Shown here: positions 18,146 through 30,835 of the stretch, piece after piece
How positions within the stretch are numbered: position 1 is the first letter of the stretch
Layout of the letters: each line of letters begins with the position of its first letter
NCBI RefSeq assembly: GCF_004339665.1
Contig: NZ_SMMU01000004.1
Coordinates: forward strand, 1 to 64,000
Length of the DNA stretch: 64,000 bases
Reading direction: 5' to 3'
From: Azotobacter chroococcum
GTDB taxonomy: Bacteria; Pseudomonadota; Gammaproteobacteria; Pseudomonadales; Pseudomonadaceae
The notes under the pieces: generated by a model
Told to the model about the DNA's origin: nothing
The model's input: the letters and a program-made list of their open reading frames with translations, nothing else
The model's database searches: none
Translations under genes and position numbers: made by a program

Positions 18146-18237
18146 GCGAGAGAGTCCGCTGCGCCGACCCGGCGTCGGCAGAGGTCGCACTCTAGAGGGG
18201 AGGGCTTGGCCCTGTCCACCGGCGCCCGGCGTCCGTC

Positions 18238-18545
18238 TCAGACCGGCAGCTGCTGCAGCCAGAGCCGGTACAGCGCGGCGATCAGGTCGGTCTGGGCGAC
18301 CAGGCGTGCGCCGTCGTCCAGCACAGGCAGGCAGTGCAGGGCCTGCTCGGAGAGCGGCCGGCGGTCGGGACCGTGGCCAGTCCGCGCGATCCCAGCAGGA
18401 TGCCGATCGACGCGCACAGCAGGTTGCCGGCGAGTATCGCCCTGCGACGGGCGAAGGGGCTGGAGCTCGCGGCGAGCGGCAGCACGGGAAGCAGGGTTTT
18501 CAGCCAGGGGGTGGAGGTCTTGTCGGGCATGCGGCAATGCGTGGC
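18238..18545 (-). pseudogene. remnant of an HPP-family membrane protein with CBS domain
   Basis: Two short pieces in different frames on the minus strand. The first reads SSPFARRRAILAGNLLCASIG, cut here as SPFARRRAILAGNLLCAS, resembling a transmembrane part of HPP proteins. The second reads SEQALHCLPVLDDGARLV then TDLIAALYRLWLQQLPV, the end of a CBS domain. Intact HPP-CBS proteins have about 380 residues; here only some 70 remain, with a frameshift between them. The gene is dead by deletion. The 310 bases from 18567 to the next gene hold nothing I recognise. Confidence 0.7.
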
Positions 18546-18876
18546 GGAGCAGGGCAAGGTCGCCACATTGTTGAAGGCTGGCTGGGCTGAGTCGAGGCAA
18601 ATTCATAATTTTGCTGGTTTGCAGCAATTTTTTGCAGTCAAAGGCGGCTTTCGGCAGCCAGAAGCCGGCTTGGGTGCGAAGGCATTCAAGAGATGGCAGA
18701 TAGGCAATTGCCTTGATGCGGCACAACGCGCAGCATTGGCATGGCGCTTTGCCATTTGCTTGTCGCAAGTGCCCAGGCGTCCGGCCTGGCCTCTGTCCGT
18801 CAGGGGCGCCGCCCGTTGAAGCTGTTCCGTTGTCATTGCACTCCTTCTGCGTTCCTCGCTCCCAAAGAGTAGAAAG

Positions 18877-19224
18877 ATGAATAAAGTTCTTGCGATTGCC
18901 CTTACCGGCCTGATTGCCGCCCCGGCCTTTGCCGAGTCGGTCCCGCCCGCCCCCCGTACCGCTCCGGCGGTAGGCGCTTCCCGCGTAGCGCCGACACCCG
19001 AAACCGTTCCGCCGACCGTTCATAGCCAGCGGCCGCACCCGAACGCCCAGGCGCCGCATCCGCAGGGGCAGCCGCCGCGTCCGAACGCCCAAGCGCCGCA
19101 TCCGCAGGGGCAGCCGCCGCGTCCGAACGCCCAAGCGCCGCATCCGCAGGGGCAGCCGCCGCGTCCGAACGTCCAGGCACCGCAGGTTCCCGCCCAGCCG
19201 CCGCGCTCCAGCCTGCAGCAGTAA
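18877..19224 (+). CDS. small exported proline-rich repeat protein
   Basis: 115 residues. A clear signal peptide (MNKVLAIALTGLIAAPAFA, cleavage after residue 19) is followed by a low-complexity mature part rich in Pro, Gln, His and Ala. It contains three nearly identical 14-residue units, PNAQAPHPQGQPPR, encoded by 42-base tandem repeats from 19039, plus a partial fourth. No known domain. Such proteins are usually periplasmic or cell-wall associated and may span the envelope. Repeat number is likely to vary between strains. The ribosome site is weak. Function is unknown. Confidence 0.65.
   Translation: MNKVLAIALTGLIAAPAFAESVPPAPRTAPAVGASRVAPTPETVPPTVHSQRPHPNAQAPHPQGQPPRPNAQAPHPQGQPPRPNAQAPHPQGQPPRPNVQAPQVPAQPPRSSLQQ
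19039..19185 (+). repeat. 42-base tandem repeats, 3.5 copies
   Basis: Units at 19039-19080, 19081-19122 and 19123-19164 differ by one or two bases; a diverged half unit follows. They encode the 14-residue proline-rich motif in frame, so changes in copy number keep the reading frame. Confidence 0.93.
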
Positions 19225-19233
19225 GCCACTGCC

Positions 19234-19273
19234 GCAGCATCCGGGTCGCCCATTCCGCGCGCCCGGACGCTGC
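19234..19273. terminator. bidirectional hairpin between convergent genes
   Basis: GCAGCATCCGGG (19234-19245) pairs with CCCGGACGCTGC (19262-19273) with one mismatch. It sits between the proline-rich gene and the convergent hmp gene. No strong T-run on either side. Confidence 0.5.
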
Positions 19274-19287
19274 ACTGCGGCGACGGA

Positions 19288-20469
19288 TTACCCTTCCAGC
19301 GCCTGTGCCGGGCCGAAGAACTCGTAGTGGCACTGCTCCTGCGGCACGCCGAGCTCGCGCAGCTGCCGCTTGACCTGCGCCATGAATGGCTGCGGGCCGA
19401 GGAAATAGGCCTCCAGGTCGCGCTCTACCGGCAGCCAGGCGGCCAGGCGTTCGGTGTCGAGCCGGCCGCTGGCGTCGGCGCGGTCCTCGGCGCGCGGTTC
19501 GCTGTAGCAGAAGAACGGCTTGAGCTGCGGATGCTGCGCGGCCAGCGCCTCGACATGCTGGCGGAAGGCCTGCACGCCGCCGTGCCGCGCACAGTGGATG
19601 AAGCGCACCGGCCGGCCGCCGGGCAGCGCCGCTTCCAGCATGGCCAGCAGCGGGGTGACGCCGACACCGGCGCCGATCAGCACCAGCGGCTTGTCCGAAT
19701 CGCTCAGGACGAACTCGCCGGCCGGTGGGAAGAGTTCCAGGCGGTCGCCTTCACGCACCTGCTCGTGCAGGTGGCGGGACACCCGGCCTTCGGCGTGGCG
19801 CTTGACGCTGATACGGTATGCCTCGCCGTTCGGCGCCGCCGACAGCGAGTAGTTGCGGCGCACCTCCTCGCCGTCGAGCAGCAGGCGCAGGCCGATGTAC
19901 TGGCCGGGCTGGAAGGCCGGCAGCACGCCGCCGTCCTCCGGACGCAGGTGGAAGGAGACGATTTCCTCGCTCTCCACCACCCGGCGCGCCACGCGGAACG
20001 TCCGTGCCCCGCGCCAGCCGCCCGGCGCCGCGGCATTGGCGGCATAGGCCGCTTCCTCGGCGCCGATCAGCAGCCCGGCGAGCATCCCGTAGGCCGCGCC
20101 CCAGGCGTCGAGCACCGCGTCGGTGGCGATCTCCGCGCCGAGCACCTCGCGGATCGCGCGCAGCAGGCAGGTGCCGACGATCGGGTAGTGCTCCGGCAGC
20201 ACCTGCAGCGACACGTGCTTGTTGACGATCTGTCCGACCAGCGGACCGAGGGCTTCCAGGCGGTCGATGTGCCGGGCGTACATCAGCACGGCGTTGGCCA
20301 GCGCGCGCGGTTGCTCGCCGCTGGCCTGGTGGGCCTGGTTGAACAGCGGGCGCACCTCGGGGTACTCGGCGAGCATGATCCGGTAGAAATGCCGGGTCAG
20401 GGCTTCGCCGCCGGTTTCCAGCAGCGGTACGGTGGCCTTGACGATGGCGCGTTGTTGTTCGGTCAGCAT
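19288..20469 (-). CDS. hmp: flavohemoglobin, nitric oxide dioxygenase
   Basis: 393 residues from MLTEQQRAIVK at 20469, which has an AGGAG ribosome site; an upstream in-frame ATG gives nine extra residues without one. An N-terminal globin domain (1-140) has the proximal histidine in NKHVSLQVLPEHY. An FAD domain follows (RNYSLSAAPNG), then an NAD(P)H domain (LIGAGVGVTPLLAML) ending CHYEFFGPA. It oxidises NO to nitrate using O2 and NAD(P)H in the cytoplasm. The divergent norR gene indicates NO-induced expression. Protection of nitrogenase and iron-sulfur enzymes from NO is a plausible role. Confidence 0.96.
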   Translation of the reverse strand: MLTEQQRAIVKATVPLLETGGEALTRHFYRIMLAEYPEVRPLFNQAHQASGEQPRALANAVLMYARHIDRLEALGPLVGQIVNKHVSLQVLPEHYPIVGTCLLRAIREVLGAEIATDAVLDAWGAAYGMLAGLLIGAEEAAYAANAAAPGGWRGARTFRVARRVVESEEIVSFHLRPEDGGVLPAFQPGQYIGLRLLLDGEEVRRNYSLSAAPNGEAYRISVKRHAEGRVSRHLHEQVREGDRLELFPPAGEFVLSDSDKPLVLIGAGVGVTPLLAMLEAALPGGRPVRFIHCARHGGVQAFRQHVEALAAQHPQLKPFFCYSEPRAEDRADASGRLDTERLAAWLPVERDLEAYFLGPQPFMAQVKRQLRELGVPQEQCHYEFFGPAQALEG

Positions 20470-20538
20470 GGACGACTCCTGTAACTGGGCTTGCAAGGGA
20501 CGGCCGCTCGGGGCGCCGCCAGGGATGCGGGAATTGCC

Positions 20539-20554
20539 ATCAGTTTTCGTGCCA
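20539..20554 (-). promoter_or_regulatory. possible -24/-12 promoter of hmp (imperfect)
   Basis: On the minus strand the sequence TGGCACGAAAACTGAT has a perfect -24 element (TGGCACG), but the -12 position reads GA instead of GC. NorR acts on sigma-54 promoters, so the position upstream of hmp makes sense, but the match is incomplete. Confidence 0.35.
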
Positions 20555-20612
20555 GGGCCACAGGCCGCGGAAATCGCCGGCCTGTTGCCTGTTGCTGTTG
20601 TTTTGACTACGG

Positions 20613-20636
20613 TAATGGGTAGTCAACCAGACATGA
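20613..20636. promoter_or_regulatory. candidate NorR binding site
   Basis: A perfect dyad, TTGACTAC (20613-20620) and GTAGTCAA (20629-20636), around an 8-base centre. It lies 60 bases upstream of the possible hmp -24 element, as expected for an activator site, and 10 bases before the norR start, where it could also mediate autorepression. Confidence 0.55.
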
Positions 20637-20646
20637 TGTTATCCAG

Positions 20647-22191
<1,545 letters not shown>

Positions 22192-22199
22192 GATCGGGA

Positions 22200-22231
22200 G
22201 CTCCGACGGGGCCGAAACCGGGCGCCGGAGC
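22200..22231. terminator. hairpin between norR and the nif-linked glutaredoxin
   Basis: GCTCCG and CGGAGC flank a GC-rich loop between two convergent genes. The stem is short and there is no T-run, so this is a weak call. Confidence 0.35.
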
Positions 22232-22235
22232 GGGA

Positions 22236-22565
22236 TCAGGCCTGGGCGGTGGCCTTTTCCAGCAGCGCCTGCAGGCTGCCGTCGGCTTCCATCTCTAGGA
22301 TGATGTCGCAGCCGCCGATCAGTTCGCCGTTGACGAATAGCTGGGGGAAGGTGGGCCACTGGAACAGCTTCGGCAGCTTCTCGCGGATGTGCGGGGCGGC
22401 CAGCACGTTGACGAAGGCGAAGGGCTTGCCGATCTTGCTCAGGGCGCCGACGGCGGCGCGGGAGAAGCCGCATTCCGGCGCCGCGGGGGTGCCTTTCATG
22501 TAGAGGATCACCGGGTTCTCGGCGATCTGCTTGCGAATGCGTGCTTCGGTGTCCAGTGTTTGCAT
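22236..22565 (-). CDS. monothiol glutaredoxin (Grx4/Grx5 type) of the nif cluster
   Basis: 109 residues. The active-site motif is CGFS (PECGFSRAAVGAL, Cys near 32), and WPTFPQLFVNGELIGGCDI is the glutathione-binding region of this class. Such proteins carry a glutathione-ligated [2Fe-2S] cluster and deliver it to target proteins. It follows the rhodanese gene by nine bases and is the last gene of the nifB operon, the same order as in A. vinelandii, so its role is likely iron-sulfur supply during nitrogenase maturation. Confidence 0.92.
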   Translation of the reverse strand: MQTLDTEARIRKQIAENPVILYMKGTPAAPECGFSRAAVGALSKIGKPFAFVNVLAAPHIREKLPKLFQWPTFPQLFVNGELIGGCDIILEMEADGSLQALLEKATAQA

Positions 22566-22574
22566 GGTTCTCTC

Positions 22575-22937
22575 CTATCCGAGCAGGGCAGCGGCGTGCC
22601 GCGCGCGGATGCCGCGGGCCTTGGCTGCGTGTTGCGGCCTGGACTTCCAGGCGGCGTAGCCACCCTCCAGGCTGTAGCAGTTGATGAAGCCGAATTCGGC
22701 GAACAGGCGTGCCATGTCCGGGCTGGAAGCCCCATCGGCACAGCAGAAGATCAGATGCACCTGCTTCGGGGTGACCTTCAGCAGGGTGCGCAGATTCAGG
22801 TCGCTGAGGTGGATGGCGCGCGGATCGTGCCCCTGGCAGTAGGCGCGGGCGTCGCGGGTATCCAGCAGCATGACGCTGTCCTGGTCGGTCAGCAGGGCTT
22901 CGGCCTGTTCGATGGCGATGCGGGCGAATGGGGTCAT
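22575..22937 (-). CDS. rhdN: rhodanese-like protein of the nif cluster
   Basis: 120 residues from MTPFARIAIEQAEALL at 22937, overlapping the end of nifQ by four bases. A single rhodanese domain has the opening MLLDTRDARAYCQGHDPRAIHL and an active-site loop FCCADGASSPDMARL with the catalytic cysteine. Members transfer sulfane sulfur. Its fixed place between nifQ and the glutaredoxin suggests a part in sulfur handling for nitrogenase cofactors. A longer upstream reading in this frame runs through nifQ and is not a real extension. Confidence 0.88.
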   Translation of the reverse strand: MTPFARIAIEQAEALLTDQDSVMLLDTRDARAYCQGHDPRAIHLSDLNLRTLLKVTPKQVHLIFCCADGASSPDMARLFAEFGFINCYSLEGGYAAWKSRPQHAAKARGIRARHAAALLG

Positions 22938-23521
22938 ACCTCTGCTCCAAAACAGTCGTGATGAGAAGGGCACTGCTCGCAGCTGGGGGCGCGGCAGACG
23001 TAGCCGCCGCCCTGTTCGCACAGCTGCTTGTAGAGAAATTTCTTCCAGCGCATGTTCTTCACGTTGCGCTCGGCGAGGCTGGGGAAGTTGTGCAGCAGCA
23101 GGGCCTTCAGGCTCTCGCGGCTCTCCAGCCCCAGATCGCGCCACAGGTGGTCGCCGCCCAGGCAGGCGGCAGCGAGGCTGCTGGCCAGCCAGGCTTCCTC
23201 CGGCTCGCTGCCGCGCCGGCTGCCCAGCAGCAGGTCGCGCAGCTCCGCCCATTCGTCGCGGCGCATTTCCAGCAGGTCTTCGCGCAGCTCGCTGCATTCG
23301 TGGGCCAGCGAGCCGAGGCCGGCGCTGGTCTGGGTGGCCAGCTCGGGAAAATGGCTCTGGATCAGCGCGGCATAGCTCTGCTCATCGAGGCCCAGATGGA
23401 ACGGCAGGCAGCTCAGTCCGTCACGCTGGGACTGGATGATCCGCTCCAGCCAGCAGTGGTTGGCACCCTCATGGTGCGCGGTTTGCGGGGCGGCCTCCTG
23501 ACCGGCCACTGTCTTGGTCAT
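22934..23521 (-). CDS. nifQ: NifQ, molybdenum delivery for FeMo-co
   Basis: 195 residues from MTKTVAGQEAAPQ. The C-terminal cysteine motif C-x4-C-x2-C-x5-C (CRAPSCEQCPSHHDC) is diagnostic and in the family binds a Mo-Fe-S cluster passed to NifEN/NifH. The start overlaps the nifO stop in TAATG, so translation is coupled. The gene lies in the nifB operon, and a molybdenum transport locus is found about 34 kb away in this window. Confidence 0.95.
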   Translation of the reverse strand: MTKTVAGQEAAPQTAHHEGANHCWLERIIQSQRDGLSCLPFHLGLDEQSYAALIQSHFPELATQTSAGLGSLAHECSELREDLLEMRRDEWAELRDLLLGSRRGSEPEEAWLASSLAAACLGGDHLWRDLGLESRESLKALLLHNFPSLAERNVKNMRWKKFLYKQLCEQGGGYVCRAPSCEQCPSHHDCFGAEV

Positions 23522-23967
23522 TACTGACTCCCTGCAGCCAGGCAACCGATCGAACCCTGCGGGCCGGCGGAGCGGCTTTCCCGCTCGCTGCCAGCCTCGG
23601 GCAGATCGCTGTTGGCAGGCAGGTGGGTGCACAGCTTGACCAGGTCGAAACCGGCCATGTACTGCGAGCCGTAGCTGATCAGCGGGCGGCGGATCAGGAT
23701 CGGATGAGCCAGCATCAGGTCCAGTGCCTGGCTGGCACTCAGCTGCGTGGGGTCCAGCTCGCCGTACTTGATCGCCGGCGCCGAGCGGTTGAACCACTCG
23801 ACCACCGGGCGGTCGCCGAAGAACGGCCGCAGGCGTTCGGGCGTCCAAGGCTCGCTGAGCACGTTGCGGACCTCCAGCTGCAGGCCGGCCGAGCGCAGCA
23901 GCTGCTTCTGCAGGCGGTTGGTGGCGCAACCTGGTTTCTCGTAGAAAACGATGCTGGTGCTGGTCAT
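23521..23967 (-). CDS. nifO: NifO, ArsC-like nif-associated protein
   Basis: 148 residues beginning MTSTSIVFYEKPGCATN. The thioredoxin-fold ArsC/Spx family is indicated by the N-terminal CATNRLQKQLL and the central RRPLISYG. In A. vinelandii, NifO sits between fdxN and nifQ and influences the use of molybdenum between nitrogenase and nitrate reductase; its chemistry is not settled. Here it is 11 bases after fdxN and overlaps nifQ. Confidence 0.9.
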   Translation of the reverse strand: MTSTSIVFYEKPGCATNRLQKQLLRSAGLQLEVRNVLSEPWTPERLRPFFGDRPVVEWFNRSAPAIKYGELDPTQLSASQALDLMLAHPILIRRPLISYGSQYMAGFDLVKLCTHLPANSDLPEAGSERESRSAGPQGSIGCLAAGSQ

Positions 23968-23978
23968 CTCGACTCTCC

Positions 23979-24260
23979 TCAGCGGGCCTGGATTTCGCGC
24001 ATGGCTTCGGCCAGACGCTCCGGAGGAATGCCGGTCAGCGAGCCCGGCGGATTGGCCGGGGTGCCGTCGGCGAGCAGGATCGCCCCCTCGACCGGGCAGA
24101 TGCTCGCGCACTGCTTCTCTTCGTAGTCCCCGTCGCACTCGGTGCACTTGCTCGCACTGATCTTGAAGTGCGAGCTACCGAGGGAGATCGCTTCGCTCGG
24201 ACAGACATCGACACATGCCCAACAATTGACACAGGATTCCACAATTTTCAGCGCCATCAC
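23979..24260 (-). CDS. fdxN: 2[4Fe-4S] ferredoxin FdxN
   Basis: 93 residues. Two cluster motifs: CVNCWACVDVCP and CTECDGDYEEKQCASICP, the second with the enlarged spacing typical of nif-linked ferredoxins. It donates electrons for NifB-dependent FeMo-co precursor synthesis in A. vinelandii and follows nifB by 39 bases. The C-terminal extension (LTGIPPERLAEAMREIQ) is normal for this group. Confidence 0.95.
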   Translation of the reverse strand: MMALKIVESCVNCWACVDVCPSEAISLGSSHFKISASKCTECDGDYEEKQCASICPVEGAILLADGTPANPPGSLTGIPPERLAEAMREIQAR

Positions 24261-24299
24261 GCACCTCCACGCAATCCTCGAACTGTCCCGTACCCGGCT

Positions 24300-25811
24300 T
24301 CAGGCCTTGGCCTGCAGCAGGGCTCCGTCATTCTCCAGGCGACCCGACTCGATCATTTCCCGATAGACCGCCATGACCGCCTCTTCGATCGGCTCCATGG
24401 CATGTTCGCCATTGGGCTGGATGCCGGCGGCCTCCAGATCGCTCCAGGGCTCGAAGCCGATCTTCGAGCAGAGCACCGCCTCGCACCCCTTCAGGGCGCG
24501 CAGGCTGCCGGCGAGCGCACTTTCCTTCTCGCCGCAGGTGTCGTTGCCGACGCAGTACTGGTCGACCCGGCGGTGGCCGATGAAGCGCACCCCGGACGTC
24601 GAGGCCTCGTACACCAGGAACTCGCTGGCATGGCCGAAGTGCTGGTTGATCAGTCCGCCGCCGCTGGTGGCCACGGCCATCAGCACCGGACGGTAGCGGC
24701 CGCTCGTGCTGTTCTGGACAGATGCAACAGACAGGCCAGCCAGCCGGGTCTTCTTCGCGGACTTCTCGTCCAGCTCTTCCTTGATCGCTGCGTGGATGGC
24801 GGCGCGCTTGACCATCGCCGCCTCGTAGTCGATCTCCATCGACTCGATCTTGTCCAGGGTGAACTCGTCGCCGCGATCCTCGCCGAGCATGCCGACCGCG
24901 TCGGCGCGGCACTGGCGGCAGTGGCGCATCATGTTCATGTCGCCGGCACAGGCGTCCTGCAGGTCCTGCAGCTCTTCCGGCTCGGGGCTGCGCTGGCCCA
25001 TCACGCCGTAGAAGGTGCCGTGCTCGGGCTCGGCGATCAGCGGCATGACGTTGTGCAGGAAGGCACCCTTGGCCTTGACGATCTTGCTCACTTCCTTCAG
25101 GTGCTCGTCGTTGACCCCGGGGATCAGCACCGAGTTGACCTTCACCAGGATGCCGCGCGCGACCAGCATCTCCAGACCCTTCTGCTGCTGCTCGATGAGG
25201 ATCTTGGCGGCCTTGACGCCGCGGATGCGCTTGTTGTTCCAGAAGATCCACGGATAGATCTTGGCGCCGATCTCCGGGTCCACGCAGTTGATGGTGATGG
25301 TCACGTGGTCGATGTTGTGCTTGGCCAGCTCCTCGACGCACTCCGGCAGGGCCAGGCCGTTGGTGGAGACGCACAGCTTGATGTCCGGCGCCTGCTCGCT
25401 GAGCATGCGGAAGGTCTCGAGGGTGCGCTGCGGGTTGGCCAGGGGGTCGCCGGGACCGGCGATGCCGAGCACGGTCATCTGCGGGATGGTGGCGGCCACG
25501 GCCTTGACCTTCTTGACCGCCTGCTCGGGGGTCAGCACTTCGGACACCACGCCCGGACGCGACTCGTTGGCGCAGTCGTACTTGCGGTTGCAGTAGTGGC
25601 ACTGGATGTTGCAGGCAGGCGCCACCGCCACGTGCATGCGCGCGAAATAGTGGTGCGCCTCTTCCGAGTAGCAGGGGTGGTTGTGCACCTTCTCGCGAAT
25701 GTGTTCCGGCAGGTGGGAGAGCTGATCGTTCGTGCTGCCGCAGCTACTTGAGGAGCAGCCGCCAGCGCTTTGCTGCCCCCCATTGTTTTGCCCAAGTACG
25801 CTCAGTTCCAT
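24300..25811 (-). CDS. nifB: NifB, FeMo-co precursor (NifB-co) synthase
   Basis: 503 residues from MELSVLGQNNGG at 25811. The radical SAM motif has Cys at 67, 71 and 74 (CNIQCHYC), and a C-terminal NifX-like domain (LINQHFGHASEFLVYEAS) binds the product. The enzyme builds the [8Fe-9S-C] core using S-adenosylmethionine; all three nitrogenase types depend on it. A longer upstream reading to 26078 crosses the promoter and is rejected. It is first in the operon nifB-fdxN-nifO-nifQ-rhdN-grx. Confidence 0.97.
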   Translation of the reverse strand: MELSVLGQNNGGQQSAGGCSSSSCGSTNDQLSHLPEHIREKVHNHPCYSEEAHHYFARMHVAVAPACNIQCHYCNRKYDCANESRPGVVSEVLTPEQAVKKVKAVAATIPQMTVLGIAGPGDPLANPQRTLETFRMLSEQAPDIKLCVSTNGLALPECVEELAKHNIDHVTITINCVDPEIGAKIYPWIFWNNKRIRGVKAAKILIEQQQKGLEMLVARGILVKVNSVLIPGVNDEHLKEVSKIVKAKGAFLHNVMPLIAEPEHGTFYGVMGQRSPEPEELQDLQDACAGDMNMMRHCRQCRADAVGMLGEDRGDEFTLDKIESMEIDYEAAMVKRAAIHAAIKEELDEKSAKKTRLAGLSVASVQNSTSGRYRPVLMAVATSGGGLINQHFGHASEFLVYEASTSGVRFIGHRRVDQYCVGNDTCGEKESALAGSLRALKGCEAVLCSKIGFEPWSDLEAAGIQPNGEHAMEPIEEAVMAVYREMIESGRLENDGALLQAKA

Positions 25812-25852
25812 GGTCTGGTCTCCGGCTGAGAGAATCTTTACCCCAAGAGCCG

Positions 25853-25868
25853 AGCAATACCCGTGCCG
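25853..25868 (-). promoter_or_regulatory. sigma-54 promoter of nifB
   Basis: On the minus strand CGGCACGGGTATTGCT matches the -24/-12 consensus, with GG and GC separated by exactly ten bases. It is about 42 bases upstream of the nifB start codon. Confidence 0.9.
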
Positions 25869-25921
25869 TTTCTTTAAGTTGATGTTTTTAAAGGATTTAT
25901 CGTAGATTGTGGGGCCCGGTT

Positions 25922-25937
25922 TGTCGCGCAACGGACA
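25922..25937. promoter_or_regulatory. NifA upstream activator site, nifB (proximal)
   Basis: TGTCGCGCAACGGACA fits TGT-N10-ACA exactly. It lies about 55 bases upstream of the -24 element of nifB. Confidence 0.8.
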
Positions 25938-25963
25938 AATCCGCACGGTCCTGCACGTGCTTC

Positions 25964-25979
25964 TGTACGACAAGCGACA
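25964..25979. promoter_or_regulatory. NifA upstream activator site, nifB (distal)
   Basis: TGTACGACAAGCGACA also fits TGT-N10-ACA exactly, about 97 bases upstream of the -24 element, a typical distance for NifA. Confidence 0.82.
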
Positions 25980-26093
25980 AGCGATGCGAAGAGGGGGAAG
26001 GCAGGCACTGTCCGGCCTGGGCAGGGGCCCGTGGCGAACGGATTCGGTGAGCGGGGAGGGGAGAAGCCGGCCATCCATTGCCGGAGGTTCTCG

Positions 26094-27662
<1,569 letters not shown>

Positions 27663-27681
27663 GGGCATTCCCTGTCGCTGT

Positions 27682-29253
<1,572 letters not shown>

Positions 29254-29415
29254 CTATCCGGGGAAACCGGCGGGCGCGAGATGCGCGTCCGCCGGAGTGG
29301 CGCGTTGGGCCTGAAAAAAGTTAGCAAATCCTGTGCCGCACCTTGAATGTCCGGGCGCGCCGAATGGCTCGGAAAAGCCGCGGAACAATGAATTTCCGGG
29401 TGGCTGCTCCCTAGC

Positions 29416-29431
29416 TGTGCGAAAGCGCACA
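29416..29431. promoter_or_regulatory. NifA upstream activator site, rnf (distal)
   Basis: TGTGCGAAAGCGCACA is a perfectly symmetrical TGT-N10-ACA site, about 150 bases before the rnf -24 element and in the nifL-rnfA intergenic region (29242-29668). Confidence 0.85.
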
Positions 29432-29458
29432 AGCCGGGCGGCAGGCTCAATAACGAGC

Positions 29459-29474
29459 TGTCACAAACCTTACA
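29459..29474. promoter_or_regulatory. NifA upstream activator site, rnf (proximal)
   Basis: TGTCACAAACCTTACA fits TGT-N10-ACA and lies about 108 bases before the -24 element. Confidence 0.83.
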
Positions 29475-29581
29475 AAACCGGGTGCGCCGGGTGGATAGGC
29501 GGTCGGCGCAGCGAAGCTCTTTATTGATTTAGGTCAAGTTTTTGAGGGGTTGCAAGGTGCGTCTGTGTAAATTTTGAGCGC

Positions 29582-29597
29582 TGGCATGCTTGATGCA
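29582..29597 (+). promoter_or_regulatory. sigma-54 promoter of the rnf operon
   Basis: TGGCATGCTTGATGCA has GG and GC ten bases apart, the -24/-12 pattern, 71 bases upstream of rnfA. Together with two NifA sites it makes the rnf operon a nif-regulated unit. Confidence 0.85.
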
Positions 29598-29668
29598 AAA
29601 AGTCTTCGGCAAAAGAGTGCGCCCGACAAAGGTGCATCCAAGGTTCAGCCGAGTAGGTGAGGTCGCTT

Positions 29669-30241
29669 ATGGATTACGTTTTGTTTCTCTTAGGCACCGT
29701 GTTGGTTCACAACGTGGTGCTGGTGGGCTTTCTGGGCCTGTGTCCGTTCATGGGCGTGTCGAGCAAGCTCGATCCGTCGATCGGCCTGGCCGTGGCCACC
29801 ACCCTGGTCATGGGCCTCGGTGGTGCCAGCAGCTGGCTGCTCGAGCACTACGTGCTGCTGCCGCTGGGCATCGGCTTCATCCGCATCCTCGCCTACATCG
29901 TGGTCATCGCCGGCATGGTGCAGTTGATCGAGATGATCATCCGCAAGGTCAGCCCGCCGCTGTACCGCTCGCTGGGCATCTACCTGCCGCTGATCACCAC
30001 CAACTGCGCCGTGCTCGGCGTACCGCTGCTCAGCGTGCGCGAGGGCCACGACCTGACCATGGCCGTGCTGTTCGGCCTGGGCTCGGGCCTGGGCTTCTCG
30101 CTGATCATGGTCATCTTCGCCGGCCTGCGCGAGCGCCTGGCCCTGGCCAACGTGCCGGCCGCCTTTTCCGGCCCGCCGATCGCCTTCGTCACCGCCGGCC
30201 TGTTGGCGCTGGCCTTCATGGGCTTCGGCGGCCTGATCTGA
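29669..30241 (+). CDS. rnfA: Rnf electron transport complex subunit A
   Basis: 190 residues from MDYVLFLLGTVLVHNVVLVG, preceded by AGGTGAGG. A six-helix membrane subunit; the GFLGLCPFMGVSSKL and ITTNCAVLGVPLL segments each carry one of the two conserved cysteines that bind the intramembrane [2Fe-2S] cluster with RnfE. The Rnf complex uses the proton or sodium gradient to move electrons from NADH to ferredoxin or flavodoxin for nitrogenase. First gene of the rnf operon. Confidence 0.96.
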   Translation: MDYVLFLLGTVLVHNVVLVGFLGLCPFMGVSSKLDPSIGLAVATTLVMGLGGASSWLLEHYVLLPLGIGFIRILAYIVVIAGMVQLIEMIIRKVSPPLYRSLGIYLPLITTNCAVLGVPLLSVREGHDLTMAVLFGLGSGLGFSLIMVIFAGLRERLALANVPAAFSGPPIAFVTAGLLALAFMGFGGLI

Positions 30242-30290
30242 TTCTGACACTGGACGGCCGGCGCGACCGGCGACGAGAGGAGGGCAATTT

Positions 30291-30815
30291 ATGATAGAGG
30301 CAACTCTGGCTCTGACTGTGATGGGCTTACTCCTGGGCTTCGGCCTTGGCCTGGCGGCCCGCAAGTTCGCGGTCAGCGACGAAAACCCCCTGATCAAGGA
30401 AGTCAGCGACCTGATGCCGGGCAGCCAGTGCGGGCAGTGCGGCTTCCCCGGCTGCGGTGCTGCCGCCGTGGCGATCGTCGAGGGCAATGCTGCGGTCACC
30501 TGCTGCCCGCCCGGCGGCGTGGGTCTGGCCGAGAAGCTGGCCGAGATGCTCGGCGTGAGTCTGGATGCCAGCCAGATGGCCGCCCCCATGATGGCGCGGG
30601 TGGAAGCCTCGCAGTGCATCGGCTGCACTCGCTGCTACCGTGCCTGCCCCACCGACGCCATCGTCGGCGCCAGCGGGCAGGTCCACGTGGTGCTGGAGGA
30701 TGCCTGCACCGGTTGTGGCAAGTGCCGCGACGCCTGTCCGGAAGACTGCGTCATCCTGACCCCGCAGGAGCAGACCCTGGACACCTGGCGCTGGAACAAG
30801 CCTGCCGCCGCCTGA
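30291..30815 (+). CDS. rnfB: Rnf complex subunit B (ferredoxin-like)
   Basis: 174 residues. One N-terminal membrane anchor (ATLALTVMGLLLGFGLGLAA), a [4Fe-4S] domain with CGQCGFPGCG and a later TCCPPGG, then two ferredoxin motifs, CIGCTRCYRACP and CTGCGKCRDACP. It passes electrons between the membrane subunits and soluble ferredoxin. A GGAGGG ribosome site precedes the ATG. Confidence 0.96.
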   Translation: MIEATLALTVMGLLLGFGLGLAARKFAVSDENPLIKEVSDLMPGSQCGQCGFPGCGAAAVAIVEGNAAVTCCPPGGVGLAEKLAEMLGVSLDASQMAAPMMARVEASQCIGCTRCYRACPTDAIVGASGQVHVVLEDACTGCGKCRDACPEDCVILTPQEQTLDTWRWNKPAAA

Positions 30816-30835
30816 GTCGATTACGGAGCCTTCGC

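Noticed and set aside
19039-19185. Possible CRISPR-like array
   Set aside because: The units are contiguous 42-base tandem repeats with no spacers and encode an in-frame protein motif.
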